Below are positions 4,962-12,050 of a stretch of DNA of 12,199 bases, one piece after another. The position numbers were made by a program, and so were the translations under genes. This DNA is from Flavobacteriaceae bacterium. GTDB taxonomy: Bacteria; Bacteroidota; Bacteroidia; Flavobacteriales; Flavobacteriaceae. The notes below the pieces were generated by a model. It was not told the origin of the DNA. It made no database searches and saw only the letters and a program-made list of their open reading frames with translations. The stretch covers positions 1 through 12,199 of the forward strand of contig CANHBE010000053.1 of NCBI GenBank assembly GCA_947458575.1, read 5' to 3'. Every line of letters begins with the position of its first letter. Position 1 is the stretch's first letter.

Positions 4962-7599
4962 GTTTTTAGTGTTAGATAGAGTATTACGTTTATTACCGGT
5001 GATTTTTTTGTTCGTGTGGATTTCCAACATAAATGCTCAGGACCGCATTCCCTTCGACCAGGGCGTTAAGTATGTGATTGCCGATGTTGATGTTACAGGC
5101 AAAATTAGTTTCAACAAGCAAACTGTAGTGACTTTTGCCGGTCTTGAAAAAGGCCAAGAGATTTCTGTTCCTGGAGAGGAAATCAGCAATGCCATCAAGA
5201 AATTGGGAAAATTGGGGCTGTTCAGTGAGATTGATTTTTTCGTATCGAAGACAGTTGGCGACAGCATCTATCTAGAATTAAATATTAGTGAGTTGCCGAA
5301 ACTTAGTGAAGTCAAGTTTGCTGGAGTAAAAAAGAAAAATACTGAAGCCTTAATAAAGGACAATGGATTGACAAAAGGCAAGATTGTAAATGAAAACCTC
5401 ATTACAACCACCAGAAACTATATCGAGAACAAATACAAGAAAGATGGTTTCTACAACACTAAGGTTACAATACGAACAGTTCCAGATACTACTGCAGGAA
5501 ATGAAGTGAAGATGTTTGTCAACATTTTTAAAGGCAACAAAATAAAGATACGGGAGATTGCGTTTGAAGGCAACGAGAAGTTCTCTGACAAGAAACTTCG
5601 CAAAGCCATGAAAAATACCAAAGAGAAAAACCCAATACGCATATTTAAGGCCTCAAAATATATCAAAGAAAAATACAAGGAAGATCTGGCAAAAGTGCTT
5701 AATAAGTATAAAGAAAATGGATATAGAGACGCCAGAGTCATTTCTGACACCATCTCTTACGATAAAGAAAACAATGATCTTTCGATAAAAGTAAATATTG
5801 AAGAAGGTCGGAAATATTACTTCGGCAATATCAAGTTTTTGGGAAATACTATTTATCCTGACAACGGACTTCGAAATATACTCGGTATTAAAAAAGGTGA
5901 CGTTTATAATGGTGTTCTGCTCGAAAGTAGAATTGCAGATAAATCAAAGCCAGATGGTGAGGATATCACAAATTTGTACCAAAATAACGGCTATTTGTTT
6001 TCTAACATTAATGCAGTGGAAGTCAAGACAAGTAATGATACTATTGACTTTGAAATTAGGATCGTTGAAGGGCCGCTCGCATATTTCAATAACATAACCG
6101 TTGTAGGTAACGACAAAACCAACGACAAAGTAATTTATCGAGAATTGAGAACCAAGCCTGGTCAAAAATATAGCAAAGAAGAACTTGTTCGTACCATTAG
6201 AGAAATTGGGCAATTGGGGTATTTTGATCCCGAAGCGATAGAACCCGTCTTTAAAAATGTTGATGCTGGAGCAGGAACTGTGGATATTGAATATAAATTG
6301 GTTGAAAAAGGATCTAGCCAGATAGAACTGCAGGGTGGTTATGGTGGTGGCGGATTTATCGGCACGTTAGGTCTTTCATTTAACAATTTTTCTGCTCGCA
6401 ACATTTTTAAAAAGGATGCTTACAGACCCCTTCCTATGGGAGATGGACAGAAAGTTGCCCTTCGTTTTCAAGCCAGTTCCTTTTTCCAAACTTACAGTCT
6501 TTCATTTACTGAGCCATGGTTTGGAGGAAAGAAACCCATACAATTCAGTAGTTCCTTTGCTTACAGTAAACAGTTTGCCAACACTGGAACTGGTGTAGAT
6601 AAAAGCAGAAATTTCAACATCATTTCAGCGAGCGTGGGTGTAGCAAAAAGACTCTCGGTACCTGATGATTTTTTTGTTCTATCACAGTCCCTTAGTTTTC
6701 AGTATTATGATCTTAACAATTATAATATAGGTCTGTTCACATTTGGTGATGGTTCATCACGTAACCTCGCCTACACGATTGGTCTAAGCAGAAATAACAA
6801 AGGAACCAATCCAATCTTCCCAATGTATGGTTCTGAATTTAGTATTAGCGGAAAATTCACGATTCCCTACTCGCTTTTTAATAAAATTGATTATGGAAAT
6901 CTAGGAAACTTGGAGGAATACAAAAGACAAAATGAAGGAACAACACAAATACCGAATGCCAATGGAAATGGGTTTATTAATCCGGGAGACTACATTGATG
7001 CAGATGGAAATAGAGTGGACACCTTTGAAGATGCTGCACCCGATGCAAGTAAAGTTGACCAAAAAAGATTTAATTGGCTGGAGTATTACAAAATCAAGTT
7101 CAGAGCGGACTGGTTTACAAAGATATACGATAAGTTAGTCTTGCGAACATTAAGTGAATTTGGATATCTAGGTGCGTACAATAGCGAACGTGGCATTGTC
7201 CCTTTTGAGCGATTTTTTGTTGGTGGTGATGGATTAGCAAACTTTGCACAAGACGGTCGAGAAATAGTCCAATTGAGAGGATATCCAAATAATTCTTTGT
7301 CCTCTCTAAACGGAGGTCCAATTTACAACAAGTTTTCACTTGAATTACGATACCCGATTACCCTAAAAGCCGCCGCTTCGATATATGTCCTAGGCTTTTT
7401 GGAAGGTGGTAATGCCTATGAAAACTTTAGAATTTATAATCCATTCCAAATAAAGCGTTCTGCGGGAGCAGGTCTGAGAATTTTTATGCCTGCCTTTGGT
7501 TTGCTTGGAATAGATTTTGGTTACGGCTTTGATCCACTTACCGGACAGAGTAAACCAAACGGAATGGAAACTCATTTTATTATTGGTCAACAATTCTAA
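4945..7599 (+). CDS. bamA: Outer membrane protein assembly factor BamA (Omp85)
   Basis: Core of the BAM machine that folds and inserts outer membrane barrels. 884 residues. Seen: a signal peptide (hydrophobic LLPVIFLFVWIS, cleavage after Ala31 in INA-QD); periplasmic POTRA repeats from about 33 to 455 with recurring FxGN/VxGN turns (IAFEGNEKFS, IKFLGNTIYP, ITVVGNDKTN); then a roughly 430-residue Omp85 barrel opening with QIELQGGYGGGG. The loop 6 motif appears as QLRGYPN (Arg778), and the protein ends in Phe, as barrel proteins do. An extended extracellular stretch near 655-705 carries Ca-loop-like motifs. No ATG exists near the signal peptide. GTG 4945 gives MNKLNKFLVL and is the best start; GTG 4969 is an alternative. 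Overlaps uppS by 17 bases. Confidence 0.95.
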   Translation: MNKLNKFLVLDRVLRLLPVIFLFVWISNINAQDRIPFDQGVKYVIADVDVTGKISFNKQTVVTFAGLEKGQEISVPGEEISNAIKKLGKLGLFSEIDFFVSKTVGDSIYLELNISELPKLSEVKFAGVKKKNTEALIKDNGLTKGKIVNENLITTTRNYIENKYKKDGFYNTKVTIRTVPDTTAGNEVKMFVNIFKGNKIKIREIAFEGNEKFSDKKLRKAMKNTKEKNPIRIFKASKYIKEKYKEDLAKVLNKYKENGYRDARVISDTISYDKENNDLSIKVNIEEGRKYYFGNIKFLGNTIYPDNGLRNILGIKKGDVYNGVLLESRIADKSKPDGEDITNLYQNNGYLFSNINAVEVKTSNDTIDFEIRIVEGPLAYFNNITVVGNDKTNDKVIYRELRTKPGQKYSKEELVRTIREIGQLGYFDPEAIEPVFKNVDAGAGTVDIEYKLVEKGSSQIELQGGYGGGGFIGTLGLSFNNFSARNIFKKDAYRPLPMGDGQKVALRFQASSFFQTYSLSFTEPWFGGKKPIQFSSSFAYSKQFANTGTGVDKSRNFNIISASVGVAKRLSVPDDFFVLSQSLSFQYYDLNNYNIGLFTFGDGSSRNLAYTIGLSRNNKGTNPIFPMYGSEFSISGKFTIPYSLFNKIDYGNLGNLEEYKRQNEGTTQIPNANGNGFINPGDYIDADGNRVDTFEDAAPDASKVDQKRFNWLEYYKIKFRADWFTKIYDKLVLRTLSEFGYLGAYNSERGIVPFERFFVGGDGLANFAQDGREIVQLRGYPNNSLSSLNGGPIYNKFSLELRYPITLKAAASIYVLGFLEGGNAYENFRIYNPFQIKRSAGAGLRIFMPAFGLLGIDFGYGFDPLTGQSKPNGMETHFIIGQQF

Positions 7600-7614
7600 A
7601 ATTAATTATATTTG
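7583..7614 (+). promoter_or_regulatory. Promoter for the ompH pair at the bamA 3' end
   Basis: TTG at 7583-7585 and TATATTTG at 7607-7614 are separated by 21 bases, a good fit to the Bacteroidota TTG / TAnnTTTG pattern. The -33 element and the spacer start lie inside the last codons of bamA. The -7 box is 31 bases before the ompH1 ATG, so the chaperone genes can be expressed without bamA. Confidence 0.6.
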
Positions 7615-7645
7615 GCATGGTATTTTCGAAATAAACTTTGAATGT

Positions 7646-8860
7646 ATGAAAAAACATATTGTTATATTATTGATTCTGATGTCTGTTAGTTCAACGGCTA
7701 TTGGTCAATCACGTGGAGTGAAAATAGGATATATCGATATGGAATACATTCTCCAGAATGTGCCCGATTATGCTGAAGCAAAAAATCAACTGGAACAAAA
7801 AGCTCAAAAATGGAAACAAGAAATTGAGACCAAGAAAAACGAGATTTTACGTCTTAAAGATGTTTTAGCTACAGAACGAGTACTCTTAACAAAAGAACTA
7901 TTGGAAGAGAGAGAAGAAGAGATACAATTTCAGGAAAAAGAGCTATTGGACTATCAAGAAAAAAGATTTGGCCCAAAAGGAGATTTAACAATTCAAAAAG
8001 CTGTTTTGGCGCAACCAGTTCAAGATCAGGTTTTTAATGCCGCGCAAGACATTGCAGAAGCTAAGAAGTATGATTTTATCATCAACAAAACATCAGACCT
8101 GACAATTCTTTTTGCTGCCAAAAGATATGATATCAGCGATCAAGTAATTCGGGTGATTACAAGAACCAACAAGAGAAATCAATTATCAAAAAAACAACTG
8201 AAAGAAGAAGAGGCCAAAGAAGCAAAAGAGGATATGATTGATGAAATTCCGGCTCTTGCAGAAAGGAACAAAAAGTTAGAAGAACGAAAAGCTGCGCGAG
8301 AGAAGTTAATGGCAGATAGAAAAGCCTTAGCGGAAGAGAAGAAACTGGCAATGGAGGAAAGAAAAAAACAAGCAAAAGCTGAAAAAGAGGCGCTGAAGAA
8401 CGGAACACCTTTGCCTCCAAGAACAACTGCTGCTAAAACCAAAGATTCTATTGCCGGAACCGGAACAGAGCCGGCAAGAGTAGTATCAAAAAAAGTAGTT
8501 GACAGCACCTCAATTTTAAAAAAGCAAAAAGCAGCTGAAGACCGTGCAAAAGTTCTAGCCGATCGAAAAAAGGCAGTAGAAGATAAAAAGAAGCAACTTG
8601 AGCAAACTAAAGCTTCTAAAAAGGTTCAGACAGAAAAAACGAAGACGGACTCCATAGCAAATAAGAACGAACCTAAAATAAAAAGTGAAACATCAAAAGA
8701 AATAAATGTCGATACGCTTGATGTAAAGAAAAAAACGAAAACAGCCGAAGAGCGTGCAAAAATTCTGGCTGATCGAAAAAAAGCCATTGAAGACAAGAAG
8801 AAAAAGGCATTAGAAGATCGAGAAGCTGCGAAAAAAGCAAAAGAAAAAAAGGAGAATTAA
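7646..8860 (+). CDS. OmpH/Skp family periplasmic chaperone with long Lys-rich repeat tail
   Basis: Periplasmic OmpH/Skp-type holdase expected to carry unfolded outer membrane proteins to BamA. 404 residues. Seen: a signal peptide (1-20, MKKHIVILLILMSVSSTAIG); the OmpH start VKIGYIDMEYILQNVPDYAEA (24-44); a long charged coiled-coil hairpin (about 45-105); and the closing segment AKKYDFIINKTSDLTILFAA before about residue 172. That matches the whole length of OmpH2. The remaining roughly 230 residues are a Lys/Ala/Glu/Asp-rich extension with internal duplications (see repeat entry), giving a strongly basic tail. The ATG at 7646 was chosen by the signal peptide; an overlapping ATG at 7642 is out of frame. 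The P. gingivalis Skp-like homolog at this locus has been linked to T9SS function. The tail function is unknown. Confidence 0.9.
   Translation: MKKHIVILLILMSVSSTAIGQSRGVKIGYIDMEYILQNVPDYAEAKNQLEQKAQKWKQEIETKKNEILRLKDVLATERVLLTKELLEEREEEIQFQEKELLDYQEKRFGPKGDLTIQKAVLAQPVQDQVFNAAQDIAEAKKYDFIINKTSDLTILFAAKRYDISDQVIRVITRTNKRNQLSKKQLKEEEAKEAKEDMIDEIPALAERNKKLEERKAAREKLMADRKALAEEKKLAMEERKKQAKAEKEALKNGTPLPPRTTAAKTKDSIAGTGTEPARVVSKKVVDSTSILKKQKAAEDRAKVLADRKKAVEDKKKQLEQTKASKKVQTEKTKTDSIANKNEPKIKSETSKEINVDTLDVKKKTKTAEERAKILADRKKAIEDKKKKALEDREAAKKAKEKKEN
8438..8806 (+). repeat. Roughly 70-codon duplicated unit in the ompH1 tail
   Basis: Two imperfect copies lie in tandem. AAEDRAKVLADRKKAVEDKK (bases 8531-8590) and TAEERAKILADRKKAIEDKK (8741-8800) are exactly 210 bases apart. 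The upstream parts also align: TKDSIAGTGTEP (from 8438) with TKTDSIANKNEP (from 8639), and VDSTSILKKQK with VDTLDVKKKTK. DNA identity is highest in the GCGTGCAAAA and GATCGAAAAAA cores. An older half copy, REKLMADRKALAEEKK, lies just upstream near 8300-8350. Confidence 0.85.
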
Positions 8861-8897
8861 GTAGAAAGTAGAAACAACAATTAATTAATATTACAAA

Positions 8898-9401
8898 ATG
8901 AAAAAGCAATTTAAAGTTCTAGTTATAACAGCAATTCTAATTATTGCGGGAAACCAGGTGGCAAATGCCCAAGCTAAAGTAGCTCACGTAGACGTTAGTG
9001 AATTAATGTCAAAAATGCCCGCCATGTTAGAAGCACAAAAACAATTAGAAAAACTCAGTGGCACATATGATTCTGAGTATAAGACTATGGTAGATGAATA
9101 TCAAAGTAAATTGAAAAAGTACGAACAAGAAGCGACTACAGTAACTGATGCTGTAAATGAAACTAGATCGAAAGAGGTTCAGGATATGCAAAAGAGAATA
9201 GTTGATTATCGTGACAATGCACAAAAAGAATTGCAGCAAAAAGAAGCTGATATTATGAAACCAATCATGGAAAAGGTTAAGGCTTCTATTCAAAAAGTAG
9301 GTAAAGCGAAAGGGTTTCAATATGTATTGAATTCAGAAGGACTTCTTTTGACTGATGGTCCGAACATCACAGTAGATGTAAAGAAAGATTTAGGTTTCTA
9401 A
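8898..9401 (+). CDS. OmpH/Skp family periplasmic chaperone (second copy)
   Basis: Second Skp-like holdase, 167 residues, the ordinary family length, with no tail. Seen: a signal peptide (1-24, cleavage after VANA before QAK); the opening VAHVDVSELMSKMPAMLEA (28-46); a long amphipathic coiled-coil hairpin rich in Lys, Glu and Gln (about 47-125); and the closing strand segment KGFQYVLNSEGLLLTDGPN (139-157) that forms the trimer body in Skp. It starts 37 bases after ompH1 with no promoter box between them, so the two are cotranscribed. A strong terminator follows. The two chaperones may form separate or mixed trimers, which the sequence cannot decide. Confidence 0.93.
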   Translation: MKKQFKVLVITAILIIAGNQVANAQAKVAHVDVSELMSKMPAMLEAQKQLEKLSGTYDSEYKTMVDEYQSKLKKYEQEATTVTDAVNETRSKEVQDMQKRIVDYRDNAQKELQQKEADIMKPIMEKVKASIQKVGKAKGFQYVLNSEGLLLTDGPNITVDVKKDLGF

Positions 9402-9423
9402 TACTGAAAAGGACAATGTAAAT

Positions 9424-9463
9424 GACTACTCAATTCGAGAAACGGATTGGGTAGTCTTTTTTT
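9424..9463 (+). terminator. Intrinsic terminator after ompH2
   Basis: A 14-bp stem, GACTACTCAATTCG (9424-9437) pairing with CGGATTGGGTAGTC (9443-9456) with two G-U wobbles, closes on the 5-base loop AGAAA and is followed by seven T (9457-9463). It is a textbook rho-independent terminator for the ompH1-ompH2 transcript, 22 bases after the ompH2 stop. Confidence 0.93.
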
Positions 9464-9470
9464 ATCTTTG
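9463..9470 (+). promoter_or_regulatory. Candidate -7 box of murI on the terminator U-tract
   Basis: TATCTTTG matches TAnnTTTG exactly and begins at the last T of the terminator U-tract. Only five bases separate it from the murI ATG at 9476, so transcription would start at or next to the start codon. No TTG sits at the usual -33 distance; one inside the stem (9447-9449) is too close. Confidence 0.5.
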
Positions 9471-9475
9471 TTGAT

Positions 9476-10252
9476 ATGACGAACAACAATCCTATAGGTC
9501 TTTTTGACTCAGGCGTCGGAGGGACATCTATTTGGTCAGCGATACACCAACTGATGCCAGATGAGGACACGATTTATCTTGCTGATAGCAAAAATGCCCC
9601 ATACGGTCTAAAATCAAAAGATGAGATTATTAGACTTTGCATCAAGAATACTGAATTTCTTTTGTCAAAAAGCGCTAAGATAATTGTTGTTGCCTGTAAT
9701 ACAGCCACCACGAATGCAATAAAAGAACTACGATCAATGTACAGCATTCCATTTATTGGCATCGAACCTGCAATTAAACCTGCAGCACTTCAGTCAAACA
9801 CTCAGGTAATTGGAATTCTGGCAACGAAGGGAACTTTTTCTAGTGAGCTATTTAATAAATCGGTAGAAATATACCATGACACAAGAATAATTGAACAAAT
9901 AGGATATGGCTTGGTAGAACTTATTGAAAGTGGTAAATTAAACTCGCCGGAAATGAACACGCTGCTTCACTCATATGTTGATCCTATGATAAAAGAGAAT
10001 ATCGATTATCTTGTATTGGGCTGCAGCCATTATCCATACCTTATTCCCCAATTGAAAAAGATTCTGCCAAAGAACGTTACCATTATTGACTCAGGGGAAG
10101 CAGTTGCGCGACAAACACTACATGTACTACAAGAAAAAGTTGGACTACATCAAAAGGGAGAAGGTATACCAATATTTTACAGCAATGGTAAACCTGAGGT
10201 CTTGGAGGAAATTTTAGGCAATCAATACAAGGTAATATACAAAGATGTCTAG
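9476..10252 (+). CDS. murI: Glutamate racemase
   Basis: Interconverts L- and D-glutamate in the cytoplasm, supplying D-Glu for peptidoglycan stem peptides. 258 residues, normal length. Seen: IGLFDSGVGGTSIW (7-20) with Asp11 and Ser12; YLADSKNAPYG (34-44); the first catalytic cysteine in VVACNTATTNA (71-81, Cys74); GIEPAIKPA (95-103); and the second catalytic cysteine in LGCSHYPYL (181-189, Cys183 with His185). Ser replaces the more common Thr in the LGCTHYP motif, a mild variation. The ATG at 9476 is the only suitable start. The gene is separated from ompH2 by a strong terminator and appears to have its own promoter with almost no leader. Its stop codon overlaps that of the convergent gene. 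Confidence 0.97.
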   Translation: MTNNNPIGLFDSGVGGTSIWSAIHQLMPDEDTIYLADSKNAPYGLKSKDEIIRLCIKNTEFLLSKSAKIIVVACNTATTNAIKELRSMYSIPFIGIEPAIKPAALQSNTQVIGILATKGTFSSELFNKSVEIYHDTRIIEQIGYGLVELIESGKLNSPEMNTLLHSYVDPMIKENIDYLVLGCSHYPYLIPQLKKILPKNVTIIDSGEAVARQTLHVLQEKVGLHQKGEGIPIFYSNGKPEVLEEILGNQYKVIYKDV

Positions 10253-10776
10253 TCTTTTTTATCTTCTTCCAAATACCAACTAGAATACATCACATAATTT
10301 TTGGAAATCCGTTCTATTTCAGTACCAAACTCTGATTCATTCAACTCTTTCACCTTTCTAGCGGGCACTCCTGCATAAATAGTCCCTGAAGGTACAATTG
10401 TATCTTGAATCACAACTGCGCCTGCAGCTATTATTGAGTTACTCTCGATATGACAGTTGTCCATAACAATCGCTCCCATACCAACCAGTACGTTATCTTC
10501 GATTGTACATCCATGAACAATCGCATTATGTCCAATTGACACATTATTTCCAATAACAGTGGCGTGTTTTTGATAGGTACAGTGAATTACAGCACCATCT
10601 TGAACGTTAACTCTATTTCCAATCCTTATGGTATTTACGTCTCCTCGAATTACTGCATTAAACCAAATACTACATGAATCCCCAACAACGACATCGCCAA
10701 CAATAGTTGCATTCTCTGCAATAAAACAATCTGCCGGTATTACCGGACTTTTTCCATTGATTTCCTTTACTATCAT
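10249..10776 (-). CDS. Gamma-carbonic anhydrase family protein (left-handed beta-helix)
   Basis: Hexapeptide-repeat protein of 175 residues related to archaeal Cam/CamH and E. coli YrdA. The likely activity is reversible CO2 hydration, but many family members have unproven activity. Seen: repeated isoleucine/valine-rich hexapeptides from IAENATIVGDVVVGD to about residue 125; RGDVNTIRIG (44-53) with Arg44 and Asp46; NVQDG with Gln59 and Asp60; and the three metal-ligand histidines His65 (VIHCT), His83 (IGHNA) and His88 (VHGC). A C-terminal helix follows AGVPARKVKEL. The ATG at 10774-10776 gives MIVKEINGK, the usual start. The frame stays open ten codons upstream through a terminator hairpin, which I treat as non-coding. 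Probably cytoplasmic, as no signal peptide is present. Confidence 0.92.
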   Translation of the reverse strand: MIVKEINGKSPVIPADCFIAENATIVGDVVVGDSCSIWFNAVIRGDVNTIRIGNRVNVQDGAVIHCTYQKHATVIGNNVSIGHNAIVHGCTIEDNVLVGMGAIVMDNCHIESNSIIAAGAVVIQDTIVPSGTIYAGVPARKVKELNESEFGTEIERISKNYVMYSSWYLEEDKKD

Positions 10777-10779
10777 CAC

Positions 10780-10804
10780 AAAAAAAAGTCCCAACAAATG
10801 GGAC
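10780..10804 (-). terminator. Intrinsic terminator after the porP/sprF-like gene
   Basis: On the minus strand GTCCCA and TGGGAC form a perfect 6-bp stem with loop TTTGT (10788-10804), followed by eight T (10780-10787). It lies 14 bases after the PorP/SprF stop and ends three bases before the carbonic anhydrase ATG, so it separates the two genes or attenuates read-through. Confidence 0.85.
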
Positions 10805-10818
10805 ATGATTTAAAATTT

Positions 10819-11826
10819 CTAAGGGTTGATTGCAGGACAATTGCAATGGTATTTTTCAGGTTTACAGAAGATATTCATCCCCAATGTAATCTGATGAAAA
10901 CCACCATTGTCAAACCTCACAGCTCCCGTTACAGCAGAATAAGTATATGCAAACATATAATTCTTGTAATTCAAACCGACGATTGGAGTAATATACTGAA
11001 GTTTTTGAGTCTCTATTGAATTTCCATCTCTGAATTCAGCTCCATCCAAACTACGTCTATACGACAATCCTCCCCACAATCTGCCAATTTCCAATTGCTT
11101 GTACACTTTCAAGTTAACATCAATTGTCTTTTCTTTGGTTTGGTTAACCAATTGAAACATAACCGAAGGTTCCCACAATAGGCCTTCCTCATTACCAAAG
11201 ACATAACCAGAATTAATTATTACTTTCCTTATATTATCATCCTCAAATTCCGAGTAAATTTTTCTCCTCGTCTCAATCGCATTCTTTACTGTCAAATGCG
11301 TGTAAAACTCGAGGTAATTATACGACATCCCAATATCTACATTGAAGTACGAGTATTTCTGCGTTATGGTACCGTCTATATTTGGATCAAATCCGCCAGA
11401 TTGAAGAAACTCTGTCTCATCTAAAGAACTTTGTACTAGACCCACGCTCATACCAAAAGACAATTGGTTTAAATCAACCATATCTCTCGAAAACATAATA
11501 TGATGCGCATAGGTTGCTTTTATACCTTTTTGCGAATGATATCCATTCTTGTCATTATAGACGATTACTCCCGCCCCTGATTGACCACTTTCTCCAATCT
11601 TACCATTAAAACTTAGTGTTTGCATTGCTGGTGCGTCTTTCTGACCAAACCATTGTTGCCGAGCAGTCGCTCTCAGTTTTGAGCAATTTGATGCACCTGC
11701 CATTGATGGATGGAGCAAGTAATAATTATCCGATAAGTAATCTGAATATACTGCAATACCCTCCTGTGAAATGGAATATTGACTAACAAATAGCACAACA
11801 AATAAAAATATCCTCTTAATATTCAT
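10819..11826 (-). CDS. PorP/SprF family type IX secretion membrane protein
   Basis: Predicted outer membrane barrel of 335 residues in the PorP/SprF family. Members work with the type IX secretion system and are often needed for secretion or surface attachment of the type B cargo encoded next to them. Seen: a signal peptide (1-20, MNIKRIFLFVVLFVSQYSIS, then QEG); the family opening YSDYLSDNYYLLHPSMAGAS (27-46); TARQQWFGQKDAPAMQTLSFNG (54-75); many alternating strands such as YSYFNVDIGMSYNY; and the final strand GGFHQITLGMNIF followed by a tail with Cys321, Cys328 and Cys330. The ATG at 11824-11826 was chosen by the signal peptide over an in-frame ATG 11 codons upstream. The gene upstream on the same strand ends in a type B sorting domain, as expected for an SprF-like partner. 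The exact paralog is not identifiable. Confidence 0.93.
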   Translation of the reverse strand: MNIKRIFLFVVLFVSQYSISQEGIAVYSDYLSDNYYLLHPSMAGASNCSKLRATARQQWFGQKDAPAMQTLSFNGKIGESGQSGAGVIVYNDKNGYHSQKGIKATYAHHIMFSRDMVDLNQLSFGMSVGLVQSSLDETEFLQSGGFDPNIDGTITQKYSYFNVDIGMSYNYLEFYTHLTVKNAIETRRKIYSEFEDDNIRKVIINSGYVFGNEEGLLWEPSVMFQLVNQTKEKTIDVNLKVYKQLEIGRLWGGLSYRRSLDGAEFRDGNSIETQKLQYITPIVGLNYKNYMFAYTYSAVTGAVRFDNGGFHQITLGMNIFCKPEKYHCNCPAINP

Positions 11827-11981
11827 CTTACAGACCGTTTTAGTGAAATATGGGGTCAAAATTCTTAAAAATTAATATATAATGTAAATAACATCTAAAA
11901 ATCTGACTAAGCTAATAATAATCAAATTCTCTTAAAATTCCAATGCTTTAATCAAATCTCTCCATGTTTGCCGGAATTGGT

Positions 11982-11989
11982 CAAAGATA
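11982..11989 (-). promoter_or_regulatory. Candidate -7 box for the porP/sprF-like gene
   Basis: The minus strand reads TATCTTTG, an exact TAnnTTTG match. It would give an AT-rich leader of about 150 bases before the ATG at 11826. I see no convincing -33 TTG. The 224-base gap (11827-12050) holds no ORF that looks coding. Confidence 0.4.
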
Positions 11990-12050
11990 TAAATTTTTGT
12001 CTAAGCGTAACTATCGAATAAAAAAAAATTACTCCTGAATTTCCCACAAA

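Noticed and set aside
8157..8508. Two minus-strand open frames rich in Phe, Leu and Ser
   Set aside because: They are antisense to the Lys/Glu-rich ompH1 tail; the complement of AAA/GAA codons gives TTT/TTC, which explains both openness and composition.
12017..12050. T-run after the type B cargo gene as a terminator
   Set aside because: On the minus strand the nine-T run is preceded only by an AAATT/AATTT stem of A-T pairs; too weak to call.
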